The position numbers and the translations under genes were made by a program. The notes beneath the pieces are model-generated. The model was not told where the DNA came from. It searched no databases and worked only from the letters and a program-made list of their open reading frames with translations. Source: Paenibacillus nuruki (GTDB lineage Bacteria > Bacillota > Bacilli > Paenibacillales > Paenibacillaceae). Taken from it: a stretch of DNA of 64,000 bases. The stretch lies in contig NZ_MDER01000001.1 of assembly GCF_001721045.1 (NCBI RefSeq), forward strand, positions 1-64,000, read 5' to 3'. This document shows positions 31,210-41,137 of this stretch, piece after piece; the stretch's first letter is position 1, and every line of letters starts with the position of its first letter.

Positions 31210-31239
31210 AATAGCCATAGGTAAACCCCTATGGCTATT
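31210..31239 (-). terminator. Terminator downstream of speD
   Basis: 12-bp perfect inverted repeat AATAGCCATAGG / CCTATGGCTATT with a 6-base loop. On the minus strand it is followed by TCTTTT. It ends the monocistronic speD transcript. Confidence 0.8.
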
Positions 31240-31290
31240 GTGTAAAACCTATTTCATTTTAATCTTTTGCTTGTACAAGCAAAGTTTATA

Positions 31291-31695
31291 TTATTGATTG
31301 ATAAGTTCAATGGATTTGATCTCAGGTGTTTCCACTTGAAGTTCTCCCAAACCACGAACTAATTTTTTGGCATACGTTTTCTCAGGTTTCAGAACGGATA
31401 CCAGGTAGTCAATAGCTAACTGTGGATCTACGGTTTCTCCGCAGGTATAGCAGTCAATAGCCGCGAATCCTCTCTCAGGATATGTGTGAATCGAGAGGTG
31501 ACTCTCCGACAACAAAACAAGTACTGTAGCACCTTGTGGTTCGAATTGTTTGGCTTGAACAGACATTACTGTTGCTCCGCATGCTTCAGCTGCATCAACC
31601 ATATGAGCTTGCAAAACCTCAGCATTATTCAGCATATCAAAATCTACACCCCAAGTATCAACAGCAACGTGTCTTCCGAAAGTTGAGTATTCCAT
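31291..31695 (-). CDS. speD: S-adenosylmethionine decarboxylase proenzyme
   Basis: 134 aa class 1B SpeD. It makes decarboxylated SAM for spermidine synthesis. LSESHLSIHTYPERG contains the Glu-Ser self-cleavage site that generates the pyruvoyl cofactor; DCYTCG holds the catalytic cysteine. Length is normal. GGAAGGGGG precedes the ATG. It is monocistronic with a promoter, a structured leader and a terminator. Confidence 0.96.
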   Translation of the reverse strand: MEYSTFGRHVAVDTWGVDFDMLNNAEVLQAHMVDAAEACGATVMSVQAKQFEPQGATVLVLLSESHLSIHTYPERGFAAIDCYTCGETVDPQLAIDYLVSVLKPEKTYAKKLVRGLGELQVETPEIKSIELINQ

Positions 31696-31744
31696 CTTCC
31701 GGTTCCCCCTTCCTAGGAATAAAATGTTTGAAAAATTTCATCCG

Positions 31745-31811
31745 CTAGGACCTACGTCATTCACTTCCCGAGGGTTTTAGCTCTCGCAACATTACTATGT
31801 CCTGAGTGAAT
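31745..31811 (-). promoter_or_regulatory. Structured 5' leader of speD, possibly a pseudoknot
   Basis: On the minus strand ATTCACT (31805-31811) can pair with AGTGAAT (31759-31765), with a CGAG/CTCG hairpin inside (31769-31786). AGGAC (31799-31803), also inside, can pair with GTCCT (31747-31751) outside the first stem. That interleaved order is a pseudoknot pattern. No known riboswitch class was recognised. Confidence 0.4.
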
Positions 31812-31843
31812 CCTGGTTCCTAATATTATTTTCAACGAGATTA

Positions 31844-31872
31844 AAAATAACATCTATCTCCATGAAATGCAA
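31844..31872 (-). promoter_or_regulatory. Sigma-A promoter for speD
   Basis: TTGCAT (31867-31872), 17-bp spacer, TATTTT (31844-31849) on the minus strand, leaving a leader of roughly 140 bases before speD. Confidence 0.6.
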
Positions 31873-31963
31873 GCCTTTTTGCAATATTCATTAAATATTT
31901 AAAGATTCATTATTACAGCAGATTGCTCATTCATTTTTATGTATAAATATAATACGGTTGAAA

Positions 31964-31998
31964 TAAAAAAACCTGTTCTCCTTCAAAGGAAAACAGGC
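31964..31998 (-). terminator. Terminator downstream of the orphan gene at 32012
   Basis: On the minus strand the stem CCTGTTTTCCTT / AAGGAGAACAGG is followed by TTTTTTT. It is a strong intrinsic terminator. Confidence 0.88.
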
Positions 31999-32011
31999 GT
32001 TAGATCTGATG

Positions 32012-32593
32012 TTAAGCTTCCATACGGAACAATCGACTTGACTGAACCTTTAATTCTTGATCAATCTGATCGTACGGTCCTTCTGAAGCTAATCGTTGAT
32101 CTAATAATCGATCGACTATACTCCGTACTAATTCAATATCAGTCTCAACAGATACGGATTGCCATTCGCTCTTCATATCTATTGCTGTGTTTTTGTGTTG
32201 GTAAATCATTTTTTCATGTTCGCCTGTACATTCTACAATCTGGCGAACAGAACCCTGTTCGTAATGATATCTCATCGTAAATCCATGATAAATGCGATTT
32301 ACAAAACCATTACCTTTAAAAGCAACAAATAATTTGCGTACTATATTTGTTAACTGCGGATTTACCAAGCGGAAAGACAACTCACAGACATAGCTTCCTT
32401 CTCTGAGGTCAAAAGGTAAATGCACTTCTTCTCCGTTTTTCACTCCGAGAACAATTTCCTGATTTCCGTTATCAAGTATTTTCACTCGATGATGGATCTG
32501 AGGGTCTTCGGCATAATGGACAAACTGGGACATTTGAGCTTTCGACAACTGTAAACTGGCTTTAATATATTCTGTGGCTAACCGCTGAGCCAT
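32012..32593 (-). CDS. Conserved protein of unknown function
   Basis: 193 aa, mostly beta-type with alternating hydrophobics; no signal peptide or membrane helix. I do not recognise a catalytic motif. I recall similar short proteins in Paenibacillus labelled as a non-ribosomal peptide synthetase module, but nothing here resembles a condensation, adenylation or carrier domain, so that label looks wrong. GAGGAGAT precedes the ATG and it has its own terminator, so it is a real single-gene unit between ysxC and speD. Confidence 0.7.
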   Translation of the reverse strand: MAQRLATEYIKASLQLSKAQMSQFVHYAEDPQIHHRVKILDNGNQEIVLGVKNGEEVHLPFDLREGSYVCELSFRLVNPQLTNIVRKLFVAFKGNGFVNRIYHGFTMRYHYEQGSVRQIVECTGEHEKMIYQHKNTAIDMKSEWQSVSVETDIELVRSIVDRLLDQRLASEGPYDQIDQELKVQSSRLFRMEA

Positions 32594-32790
32594 AAAAATC
32601 TCCTCAATTCTTTTAACATTCCAATATATTCATTATACATCATCTGCGAAACGCTATGCTTGTGATCAAGATGAATGATTTTCACCATATTCCAGAAAAA
32701 AACGGAACAATCCCCGTAAAGTTCTAAAGAACGGCCTGAATACTCACTTTTCTATACAAACTTCTTCGTTTTGCTGACCTGTTCGTGACT

Positions 32791-33480
32791 TTATTGATTG
32801 CTATGAGGGGGTTCGGACTCTTCTGTTTTTGGTTGGTGCTCTTCGTTATCATTCTCTACTTGTGCATACTCTTCTTCCTCTTCTGACTCTGGAAGTGCAA
32901 AAGCGTAACGTTCGATGACGGACCATAATTCATCTTTACCCAATCCTGTTTCAGATGAAAACAGCACAAAATCATCTTCAGGTACAAAGCTCAAACCGTG
33001 CTTAACGATTTTGACATGCTTGTCCCATTTACTACGTGGAATCTTATCGGCTTTGGTCGCTACAATACACACATCACGTTCGTAGTATTTAAGCCATTCA
33101 TACATAATCACATCATCTTTGGAAGGCGGATGACGAAGGTCGATTACCAGTACTACCATACGTAATGTTTCACGCTCAAGTAGATACTTTTCAATCATTT
33201 TACCCCAAGCTTCACGCTGGCTTTTGGAGACTTTGGCATAACCATATCCAGGAAAATCGACGAAATACATCGATTCGTTGATCATATAGTAGTTAAGATG
33301 TTGAGTTTTACCTGGTGTTGCACTGGTACGTGCCAGGTTTTTACGGCTAATCAAGCGGTTAGTCATTGAAGATTTACCTACATTAGATCGTCCTGCTAGA
33401 GCAATCTCTGGCAACCCATCTTCCGGGTATTGGTTCGGACGCACCGCGCTAATAATAAATTCCGCGCTATTTACTTTCAT
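32791..33480 (-). CDS. ysxC: Ribosome biogenesis GTPase YsxC/EngB
   Basis: 229 aa TRAFAC GTPase needed for 50S assembly. P-loop [17 protein letters not shown] (residues 28-44), [11 protein letters not shown] (switch I), [13 protein letters not shown] (G3), [13 protein letters not shown] (G4), [13 protein letters not shown] (G5). The core ends near residue 196; beyond it is an unusual acidic tail of about 33 residues rich in E, Q and N. It follows lon, as in B. subtilis. Confidence 0.95.
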   Translation of the reverse strand: MKVNSAEFIISAVRPNQYPEDGLPEIALAGRSNVGKSSMTNRLISRKNLARTSATPGKTQHLNYYMINESMYFVDFPGYGYAKVSKSQREAWGKMIEKYLLERETLRMVVLVIDLRHPPSKDDVIMYEWLKYYERDVCIVATKADKIPRSKWDKHVKIVKHGLSFVPEDDFVLFSSETGLGKDELWSVIERYAFALPESEEEEEYAQVENDNEEHQPKTEESEPPHSNQ

Positions 33481-33547
33481 AATTACAAGTTCCCCTTTAG
33501 TTAGAAGTTGAAGGTAAACATTGCCTCAAGTAGCTTGACCACTCCAC

Positions 33548-33661
33548 AAACGGATTATTCTGTCGATCGCTGTTAAGGTCGAATATCTTGGAATACTGCT
33601 GGTTGCAGTAGATATTCGATCTTAAAGGCGAACGCTTCGCTTCTATCGAATAATACCGTTT
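33548..33661. repeat. Nested inverted repeat in the lon-ysxC gap
   Basis: Inner arms 33573-33588 and 33610-33625 form a 16-bp stem with one G-U-type mismatch, topped by TACTGC/GCAGTA (33594-33599, 33605-33610). Outer arms 33548-33567 and 33645-33661 (AAACGG..TTATTC..TCGAT) are also inverted copies with small indels. It fills a 320-base gene-free stretch and does not look like a simple terminator. Confidence 0.6.
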
Positions 33662-33731
33662 GCTTCGTTCCGTGCTACAAAAGATACTCTGTCCCTTACA
33701 ACGGATTAGTAATAGTATAGCACATCAAATA

Positions 33732-33773
33732 AACGGAATCGCTCTATTTTACTGCTTATAGAACGATTCCGTT
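33732..33773 (-). terminator. Terminator downstream of lon
   Basis: Stem AACGGAATCG / CGATTCCGTT with an inner TCTA/TAGA pairing, just beyond the lon stop. On the minus strand it is followed by TATTTG, a weak T-tract. Confidence 0.65.
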
Positions 33774-33800
33774 GGTTGGTTGTTATGAAGTTGAGCTATT

Positions 33801-36158
33801 TTAGATTAAAGGTTGGATCGTTTCAGGTGTTTCTTTTGGAGCGATAAGTGCTTCTTCTAGTACCTGATCCATATGAGATACTGGAACAAAGGTAAGATCA
33901 TTTCTTACGCTTTCTGGGATGTCACGTAAGTCGCGTTCGTTATCCATAGGAAGTAAGATTTTTTTGTATCCTGCACGGTGAGCAGCTAGCGTTTTTTCTT
34001 TTAACCCACCAATCGGCAATACACGTCCACGTAGTGTGATCTCACCTGTCATAGCGACTTCTTTGGATACAGGGCGACCGGTCAATGCGGAAATAAGAGC
34101 TGTTGCGATCGTGATCCCTGCGGAAGGGCCGTCTTTGGGAATAGCGCCTTCTGGAATATGAATATGAATATCATTTTTTTCATGGAAATCGTCTGCGATA
34201 TGCAGGGCTTTGGCTTTGGAGCGTGTGTAACTGAATGCAGCTTGTGCTGATTCTTTCATGACATCGCCTAGTTTACCTGTTAGCATTAATTTACCACTAC
34301 CCGGTACAACTGTCACTTCGATCGTTAGCGTTTCTCCGCCAACTTCTGTCCATGCTAGTCCGGTTACACTACCGATTTGATCTTCTTTTTCAATCAAACC
34401 ATAACGGAATTTAGGTACGCCTAAATAATCTTTGATTTGATCAGGTTCAATCGATACTTTTTCTAAATTATCTGAGACAATCGCTTTCGCTGCTTTACGA
34501 CACAATGCAGCGACTTGCTGTTCTAAGTTACGTACACCGGATTCACGTGTATACTCACGAATCATGCGTAACAAAGCATCTTCGCCAATTTCTAATTGCT
34601 CAGGCGTTAGACCATGTTCTTCGGTCTGTTTAGGCAATAAATACTGCTTAGCAATCTGCATTTTCTCAAGTTCGGTATATCCCGGAATAGAAAGCATCTC
34701 CATCCGATCCAATAATGGACGAGGAATACTTTGTACACTATTGGCTGTCGTTACAAACATAACGTTCGACAGGTCAAACGGCACTTCGATGAAATGGTCA
34801 CTAAACGTATTGTTTTGCTCGGGATCAAGCACTTCCAACAATGCCGCAGAAGGATCGCCACGGAAATCAGAAGCCATTTTATCAATTTCATCCATTAGGA
34901 ATACTGGATTGGTTGAACCGGCTGTTTTCATTCCTTGAATAATACGTCCAGGCATAGCACCTACATACGTACGACGATGCCCGCGAATCTCAGCTTCATC
35001 ACGTACACCACCTAATGAAATACGTACAAATTCACGTCCTAATGACTTGGCAATCGAACGAGCGAGTGACGTTTTACCCACACCCGGAGGTCCAACTAGG
35101 CAAAGAATAGGACCTTTTAGCTTTTTCACTAATTTCTGTACCGCTAGATACTCAAGTACACGTTCTTTGGGCTTGTCGAGTCCATAATGATCTTCATTCA
35201 AAATCGCTTCTGCATGATGTAGATCCAGATCATCGTCTGTCGATTTCGACCACGGCAAGCTGATTAACCAGTCTACATAGTTGCGAATAACACTACCTTC
35301 CGCAGAACTAGCAGGCATTTTCTCTAAGCGATCGATTTCTTTTTCAATCTTCTCTTGCACTTTCTCAGGTACCGTAAGTTCAGATAGTTGCTGGCGCAAT
35401 TCTTCCACTTCACCCGCTCTACCTTCTTTTTCACCTAGCTCTTTTTGGATCGCTTTCATTTGTTCACGCAAATAATATTCACGTTGTGTTTTTTCCATTT
35501 GTTTTTTAACACGTTGGTTGATTTTGCGCTCTAATTCTAGTACTTCACGTTCATTATTTAAAATATCTAACAAACGTTCCAAACGAGCACGAATATCTAC
35601 AGTCTCCAAAATATCTTGTTTGTCTTTGATTTTGATCAATAGATGACTGGTAATTACATCTGCTAATCGACCCGGTTCTTCAATATCAGATACCGCTGCT
35701 AATGTCTCTGGTGTTACCTTTTTGGACAAATTAATATAATGTTCAAATTGAGTCAATACCGTCCGCATCAATGCGCTAACTTCCGGATCATTGGTTTCTT
35801 CTTCCGGTAGCTCTCTCGCTTGAACTTCATAATATTCTTCATTATCAATATATTGAATAATTTCTGCACGTTCCAGACCTTCAACAAGTACACGAATCGT
35901 TCCATTAGGCAGCTTCAACATTTGTCTGACTTTAGCTACCGTACCGATTCTAAAAATCTCGTCCTCGCTCGGCTCTTCGATGCTGACTTCCGATTGCGAA
36001 CAAAGAAGAATTAAATTATCGTCAACCATCGCTTTTTCTAATGCCTTTACAGATTTATCTCGTCCTACATCCAGATGCAATACCATACTTGGATAGACAA
36101 GTAGTCCTCTCAAAGGCAGTAAAGGAAAACGACGCCCCTTATTTTTATTTGGTCCCAT
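33801..36158 (-). CDS. lonA: ATP-dependent Lon protease
   Basis: 785 aa. N-terminal substrate-recognition domain (residues 10-200) with a coiled region, AAA+ ATPase (Walker [18 protein letters not shown] near 350, Walker [11 protein letters not shown]), and the C-terminal protease domain with catalytic serine in [14 protein letters not shown] and the conserved lysine further on. Start at the ATG 36158, 9 bases after AGGAGG; a TTG three codons earlier overlaps the binding site. Only one lon gene is present; the adjacent lonB of B. subtilis is missing. Confidence 0.96.
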   Translation of the reverse strand: MGPNKNKGRRFPLLPLRGLLVYPSMVLHLDVGRDKSVKALEKAMVDDNLILLCSQSEVSIEEPSEDEIFRIGTVAKVRQMLKLPNGTIRVLVEGLERAEIIQYIDNEEYYEVQARELPEEETNDPEVSALMRTVLTQFEHYINLSKKVTPETLAAVSDIEEPGRLADVITSHLLIKIKDKQDILETVDIRARLERLLDILNNEREVLELERKINQRVKKQMEKTQREYYLREQMKAIQKELGEKEGRAGEVEELRQQLSELTVPEKVQEKIEKEIDRLEKMPASSAEGSVIRNYVDWLISLPWSKSTDDDLDLHHAEAILNEDHYGLDKPKERVLEYLAVQKLVKKLKGPILCLVGPPGVGKTSLARSIAKSLGREFVRISLGGVRDEAEIRGHRRTYVGAMPGRIIQGMKTAGSTNPVFLMDEIDKMASDFRGDPSAALLEVLDPEQNNTFSDHFIEVPFDLSNVMFVTTANSVQSIPRPLLDRMEMLSIPGYTELEKMQIAKQYLLPKQTEEHGLTPEQLEIGEDALLRMIREYTRESGVRNLEQQVAALCRKAAKAIVSDNLEKVSIEPDQIKDYLGVPKFRYGLIEKEDQIGSVTGLAWTEVGGETLTIEVTVVPGSGKLMLTGKLGDVMKESAQAAFSYTRSKAKALHIADDFHEKNDIHIHIPEGAIPKDGPSAGITIATALISALTGRPVSKEVAMTGEITLRGRVLPIGGLKEKTLAAHRAGYKKILLPMDNERDLRDIPESVRNDLTFVPVSHMDQVLEEALIAPKETPETIQPLI

Positions 36159-36280
36159 CGCTTTCAACCTCCTATGCTTGTGCGTATCATACTGCCTATA
36201 TCATTCCTAGTTTACCAAATATCACATTGAAAAACCAATGATCCTCCAACCGATCAAATTTAGCTTAAATTCATGTAAAA

Positions 36281-36320
36281 AAAGATACTGATTGAGGCAA
36301 CTTCCTCTACCAGTATCTTT
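36281..36320 (-). terminator. Terminator downstream of ispG
   Basis: Stem AAAGATACTG / CAGTATCTTT with inner GAGG/CCTC pairing. On the minus strand it is followed by a run of seven T. Confidence 0.9.
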
Positions 36321-36350
36321 AAGTTTACGTTATATCATTAATCAAAATAT

Positions 36351-37469
36351 TTACTTAGCTGCAGGTGCATGACGTTCTTCGCGACCTGGAATTTTACCTG
36401 TTGCTTCAAAAGCGACAACAATCGCATCGATTTCTTTTTTCAATTCGACAACCATGTCTGCTTCTGGCACTTTACGAATCATTTTACCGTAGCGGAAAAG
36501 TAGTCCTTCTCCACGAGCACCAGCGATACCGATATCAGCTTCTTTCGCTTCACCCGGTCCATTTACTGCGCAACCCAATACAGATACTTTAATCGGCACT
36601 TTCAATTTGGAAATATACTCTTCAACCTCATTCGCAATAGAGAATAGGTCGATATCCAAACGTCCACAAGTTGGGCAAGATACCAATGTTGCTGCATTCG
36701 TAATCAATCCGAATGTTTTGAGAAGTTCACGAGCTACTTTCACTTCTTCTACAGGATCAGCACTCAAGGAAATACGTACAGTCGAGCCGATTCCTAAGGC
36801 TAATAGGGCACCGATACCTGCTGAACTCTTGATTGTTCCTGCATTCAACGTTCCTGCCTCTGTAATTCCTAAATGAAGTGGATAAGGAATCACTTTAGCC
36901 GCTTGGCTATAAGCTTCGATCGCCATTGGCACATCAGATGCTTTAAGCGAAACGATAATATCGTGGAAATCCAGTTCTTCCAAAATACCGATATGGAATA
37001 ATGCACTTTCTACCATTGCTTCTGGTGTTGGGTAACCGTATTTCTCAAGCAAATGATTTTCAAGTGATCCTGCATTTACACCGATACGAATCGGAATATT
37101 TTTTTCTTTACAAGCACGTACAACAGCTTCGACTTTATCACGTCTACCGATATTACCCGGGTTGATACGTACTTTGTCGATTCCATTTTCGATCGCAAGT
37201 AAAGCTAACTTATGGTTAAAATGTATATCCGCTACTAGAGGGATATGAATACGTTTTTTGATTTCTTTAATTGCTTCTGCTGCTTCTTCGTTATTAACAG
37301 TTACACGAACAAGCTGACAACCTGCTTCTTCTAAACGAAGGATTTCAGCTACAGTTGCTTCTACATCTGCTGTTTTGGTTGTACACATACTTTGAATCAA
37401 GACTTCATTACTGCCACCAATTGTCAAATCTCCGACTTTCACCGGTCTTGTGTTTTCTCTCAAAAACAT
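36351..37469 (-). CDS. ispG: 4-hydroxy-3-methylbut-2-en-1-yl diphosphate synthase (flavodoxin)
   Basis: 372 aa [4Fe-4S] enzyme of the MEP isoprenoid pathway. N-terminal TIM-barrel ([19 protein letters not shown]), and the C-terminal cluster-binding segment [12 protein letters not shown] plus [16 protein letters not shown] supplying the cysteines. AAGGGAG precedes the ATG. It occupies the gap between lon and clpX where B. subtilis carries lonB; it appears monocistronic. Confidence 0.95.
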   Translation of the reverse strand: MFLRENTRPVKVGDLTIGGSNEVLIQSMCTTKTADVEATVAEILRLEEAGCQLVRVTVNNEEAAEAIKEIKKRIHIPLVADIHFNHKLALLAIENGIDKVRINPGNIGRRDKVEAVVRACKEKNIPIRIGVNAGSLENHLLEKYGYPTPEAMVESALFHIGILEELDFHDIIVSLKASDVPMAIEAYSQAAKVIPYPLHLGITEAGTLNAGTIKSSAGIGALLALGIGSTVRISLSADPVEEVKVARELLKTFGLITNAATLVSCPTCGRLDIDLFSIANEVEEYISKLKVPIKVSVLGCAVNGPGEAKEADIGIAGARGEGLLFRYGKMIRKVPEADMVVELKKEIDAIVVAFEATGKIPGREERHAPAAK

Positions 37470-37508
37470 TTATTTTGCTCCCTTACATGTGGGCTTAATC
37501 GCAAACCA

Positions 37509-37534
37509 GCCTTTATTCCACAAAGGAAAAAGGC
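37509..37534 (-). terminator. Weak hairpin downstream of clpX
   Basis: Arms GCCTTTATTCC / GGAAAAAGGC with one bulge. No strong T-run follows on the minus strand, so termination is uncertain. Confidence 0.4.
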
Positions 37535-37593
37535 CGGCGCGTTATCTATGAACATCATAGAAGAAACGCATACTCAACCTTTACGTCAAGTTA

Positions 37594-38850
37594 TTATGCA
37601 CTTTCTTCTTGCTTTTTATCTTTGCCTGTCTGCAATTCTGGAACCACTTTGTCCTCAACGACTTGTTGAGTAATAACACATTTGGTTACATCGTCACGAG
37701 ACGGTACTTCATACATCACATCAAGCATAATGCTTTCGATGATCGCACGAAGTCCACGAGCACCTGTGTTGCGTTTGATCGCTTCACGGGAAATCGCTTC
37801 AAGTGCACCTTGTTCGAATACTAATTCTACATTGTCCATTTCCAACATTTTGGAATATTGTTTTACCAATGCATTTTTAGGTTCGGACAAAATACGTACC
37901 AAGGTCTCTTCATCTAGTGGTTCTAGAGCAGAGATAACTGGCAAACGTCCTACAAATTCAGGAATCAATCCGAATTTAAGCAAATCTTCTGGCAATACCA
38001 TACTCAAGTATTCGCCTGCTTTCAATTCTTTTTGACCTTCATTGTTAGAGTTAAAACCGATTACTTTTTTACCGATCCGGCGTTTGATATATTGTTCCAG
38101 ACCGTCAAAAGCACCACCTACGATAAACAAGATGTTAGTGGTATCGATTTGAATAAATTCTTGATGAGGATGCTTACGTCCGCCTTGTGGTGGAACAGAA
38201 GCAACAGTACCTTCTAGGATTTTCAACAATGCTTGCTGAACACCTTCACCGGATACGTCACGAGTGATTGAAGGATTTTCAGATTTACGAGCTACTTTAT
38301 CGATTTCATCGATATAGATAATGCCGCGTTCTGCTTTTTCTACATCATAATCAGCAGCTTGGATTAATTTAAGCAAGATGTTTTCAACATCTTCCCCTAC
38401 ATAACCTGCTTCTGTTAGTGAAGTAGCATCAGCAATAGCGAAAGGCACATTCAAGATACGAGCCATTGTTTGCGCAAGCAACGTTTTACCAGAACCTGTT
38501 GGTCCTACAAGCATAATGTTACTTTTTTGCAATTCAACGTCTTCGATTTTACTTTGTGAATTTACACGTTTGTAGTGATTATATACAGCTACAGACAATG
38601 ATTTTTTGGCTTGATCTTGTCCGATAACGTATTGATCCAAAATCGCACGGATTTCTTGTGGTTTTGGGATATCTTTAAGATCTAACTCTTCTTCATGTCC
38701 CAATTCCTCTTCAACGATCTCTGTGCAAAGTTCGATACATTCATCACATATATAGACACCAGGACCTGCTACAAGCTTACGGACCTGATCTTGAGATTTT
38801 CCGCAAAAAGAACATTTAAGTTGTCCTTTTTCATCATTAAATTTAAACAT
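37594..38850 (-). CDS. clpX: ClpX ATPase subunit of the ClpXP protease
   Basis: 418 aa. The N-terminal zinc-binding domain ([15 protein letters not shown] ... CDECIELC, residues 10-40) recognises substrates and adaptors. AAA+ motor: Walker [14 protein letters not shown], Walker [10 protein letters not shown], and the IGF-type loop KVIGFN for ClpP docking. It lies 14 bases from clpP; a clpP-clpX pair is not the B. subtilis arrangement, where clpP is elsewhere. Confidence 0.97.
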   Translation of the reverse strand: MFKFNDEKGQLKCSFCGKSQDQVRKLVAGPGVYICDECIELCTEIVEEELGHEEELDLKDIPKPQEIRAILDQYVIGQDQAKKSLSVAVYNHYKRVNSQSKIEDVELQKSNIMLVGPTGSGKTLLAQTMARILNVPFAIADATSLTEAGYVGEDVENILLKLIQAADYDVEKAERGIIYIDEIDKVARKSENPSITRDVSGEGVQQALLKILEGTVASVPPQGGRKHPHQEFIQIDTTNILFIVGGAFDGLEQYIKRRIGKKVIGFNSNNEGQKELKAGEYLSMVLPEDLLKFGLIPEFVGRLPVISALEPLDEETLVRILSEPKNALVKQYSKMLEMDNVELVFEQGALEAISREAIKRNTGARGLRAIIESIMLDVMYEVPSRDDVTKCVITQQVVEDKVVPELQTGKDKKQEESA

Positions 38851-38864
38851 GCAAACACCCCTCT

Positions 38865-39455
38865 TTAGCTTGTGATCGGACGAGTGAGAATTTGATCTAT
38901 AATTCCGTAAGCTTTCGCTTCCTCAGCTTCTAAGAAATAATCGCGATCAGTATCTTTTTCAATCTTGTCTAAAGATTGACCCGTACGTTCTACATAAATT
39001 TGGTTCAATTTTTGACGTGTTTTGATAATCCATTCAGCATGGATCTTCATATCTGAAGCTTGTCCGCTAATACCACCAAGCGGTTGATGAATCATAACTT
39101 CGCTGTTCGGAAGTGCATAACGCTTGCCTGGAGCACCTGCTGTTAACAACAGTGAACCCATGCTTGCAGCCATACCGATACAGATCGTCGATACATCCGG
39201 CTTAATGAATTGCATTGTATCGTATATACCCATCCCTGCTGTGACAGAACCACCAGGAGAGTTGATGTATAGGTGAATGTCTTTCTCTGGATCTTCCGCA
39301 GCTAAAAACAATAGTTGTGCAATAATGAGATTGGCTACATCATCATCAATCGCCGTGCTCAGAAACACGATACGGTCTTTGAGCAATCTTGAATAAATAT
39401 CGTAAGATCGTTCACCTCTACTGGTTTGTTCGACAACCATAGGTACTAGACTCAT
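38865..39455 (-). CDS. clpP: ATP-dependent Clp protease proteolytic subunit
   Basis: 196 aa serine protease. Catalytic serine in [14 protein letters not shown] (near residue 97), histidine in MIHQPLGG (near 122), aspartate in the DRDYF stretch (near 171). [25 protein letters not shown] is the typical N-terminus with a short propeptide. The order tig-clpP-clpX matches many Firmicutes and proteobacteria. Confidence 0.97.
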   Translation of the reverse strand: MSLVPMVVEQTSRGERSYDIYSRLLKDRIVFLSTAIDDDVANLIIAQLLFLAAEDPEKDIHLYINSPGGSVTAGMGIYDTMQFIKPDVSTICIGMAASMGSLLLTAGAPGKRYALPNSEVMIHQPLGGISGQASDMKIHAEWIIKTRQKLNQIYVERTGQSLDKIEKDTDRDYFLEAEEAKAYGIIDQILTRPITS

Positions 39456-39606
39456 AAGACCAACCTCTTTTCTTTGTCATGACTTGTGCCATGAAAATTA
39501 GGACGTATAAAAAAGCATAGAAATAATGACACAGAACTATTTTAACATGTACTGTGTCTCATGTCATTTTTTCAGTGCTAATCATTTTATATATAAATAG
39601 GTAAAA

Positions 39607-39636
39607 ATAAGGCACGCAAATGTATACGTGCCTTAT
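39607..39636 (-). terminator. Terminator downstream of tig
   Basis: Stem ATAAGGCACG / CGTGCCTTAT; on the minus strand it is followed by TTTTTACC. It separates tig from clpP transcription. Confidence 0.85.
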
Positions 39637-39681
39637 CTAAAAAGGTTGCAAATATTTGCAACGTCCATATAAAGTTAAAAA

Positions 39682-40998
39682 TTACTCAGCTTGCTCAGCA
39701 GCTACAGGCTCAACTTCTTTGCTGTTATCTACCAAGACTTCGATTGTTTTACGCAATTTGATTTCGTCAGAAAGACTTGCAAGAGAACCATTAGCAGCAA
39801 GAATGTTACGAACTTCTTCAGCATCACGTTGGAATTGTCCAGCCATTTTTTCCAATTCCGCAGTTACTTCTTCTTCAGAAACTTCGATGTTTTCTTCTTT
39901 AGCGATTTGTTCCAACACTAGGTTGTTACGAACGCGTTTGGAAGCTTCTTCTTTCATTTGCTCTTTAAGATCATCTGTTGTTTGACCAGAGAATCCTGTG
40001 TACATTTCAAGGTTCATACCTTGTTGACGAAGACGGTTGTCAAAGTCACGAACCATGTTTTCTGTTTCAGAGCTGATCATTGCTTCAGGAATTTCTACTT
40101 CAGCGTTTTCAGCTGCTTTTTCAACTGCTGCTGTTTCTTTTGCTGCTTTTACTTCGTTTTCTTTACGAGTAGCGATTTGAGATTTCAAATCTGCTTTGAA
40201 CTCATCAAGAGTATCGAATTCACTTACATCTTTAGCAAACTCATCATCCAATTCAGGAAGATTTTTGCGTTTGATTTCGTGAAGTTTTACTTTGAATACT
40301 GCATCTTTACCAGCAAGTTCTACCGCATGGTAGCTGTCTGGGAAAGTTACACTTACGTCTTTGAAGTCACCAGTAGACATACCTACTACTTGCTCTTCAA
40401 ATCCAGGGATAAAGGAGTTAGAACCCAATTCAAGAGAATAACGCTCTGCTTGTCCACCTTCGAATTGAACGCCATCTACAGAACCGTCGAAGTCAATAAC
40501 AACTACGTCTCCGTTTTCAGCAGCGCCTTCTTCAAGTACAGACAATTCAGCATGACGTTGTTGCAAACGTGTTAATTCTTCGTTCACGTCTTCTTCGCTA
40601 ACTTCAGCTTTAGCAACAGGTACTTCTAGTCCTTTGTATTCGCCCAATTTAACTTCAGGTTTTACAGTAACTTTAGCTTTGAATTTGAAAGTTTCGCCTT
40701 TTGCGAATTGCTCGATTTCGATTTCAGGACGATCAACCGGGAAAATATCTGCTTCGTCAACAGCTTCAGAGTAAGCTTCTGGAAGCAAGATATCGATTGC
40801 ATCGTTGTAAAGACTTTCTACCCCAAAGCGTGCTTCGAAAATAGACCGTGGCACTTTACCTTTGCGGAAACCAGGGATGCTGGTTTTTTTAACTACTGTA
40901 TTGAATGCTTTATCAAGTGCCGCGCTTACACGCTCTGCACCTACTTCTACCTCAAGAACCCCAAGGTTCTTTTCTGTTTTTTCCCATTTTGCTGTCAT
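39682..40998 (-). CDS. tig: Trigger factor
   Basis: 438 aa ribosome-associated chaperone and prolyl isomerase. N-terminal ribosome-binding domain with the tail motif PGFRKGKVPRSIFE (residues about 41-54), FKBP-like domain (VVVIDFDGSVDGVQFEGG, about 165-240), and a long helical C-terminal domain. Acidic, alanine- and glutamate-rich C-terminus. Codon use is strongly biased, as in highly expressed genes. Confidence 0.97.
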   Translation of the reverse strand: MTAKWEKTEKNLGVLEVEVGAERVSAALDKAFNTVVKKTSIPGFRKGKVPRSIFEARFGVESLYNDAIDILLPEAYSEAVDEADIFPVDRPEIEIEQFAKGETFKFKAKVTVKPEVKLGEYKGLEVPVAKAEVSEEDVNEELTRLQQRHAELSVLEEGAAENGDVVVIDFDGSVDGVQFEGGQAERYSLELGSNSFIPGFEEQVVGMSTGDFKDVSVTFPDSYHAVELAGKDAVFKVKLHEIKRKNLPELDDEFAKDVSEFDTLDEFKADLKSQIATRKENEVKAAKETAAVEKAAENAEVEIPEAMISSETENMVRDFDNRLRQQGMNLEMYTGFSGQTTDDLKEQMKEEASKRVRNNLVLEQIAKEENIEVSEEEVTAELEKMAGQFQRDAEEVRNILAANGSLASLSDEIKLRKTIEVLVDNSKEVEPVAAEQAE

Positions 40999-41069
40999 TT
41001 CAAGTATTCCCCTCCAAAAAATATTTCACATTGTATAAATGTTAATTTCACGTACAGAATAACCATTAT

Positions 41070-41098
41070 AGTATATACAACTATCGATGGTTTTTCAA
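41070..41098 (-). promoter_or_regulatory. Sigma-A promoter for tig
   Basis: TTGAAA (41093-41098), 17-bp spacer, TATACT (41070-41075) on the minus strand, about 70 bases upstream of the tig start. Confidence 0.75.
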
Positions 41099-41137
41099 GC
41101 GTGATTCCTTTGATGGTCTGGACTCTCTGTTCTTGGA

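Noticed and set aside
39518..39571. Second terminator or CtsR/CIRCE operator between tig and clpP
   Set aside because: A GACACAG/CTGTGTC stem exists, but it matches neither CIRCE nor the CtsR heptad repeat, and its T-run is on the strand without a gene.
39958..40575. 205-codon open frame on the plus strand opposite tig
   Set aside because: Its translation is rich in C, F and Y as expected from the reverse of a strongly biased gene; there is no ribosome site and tig is certain.
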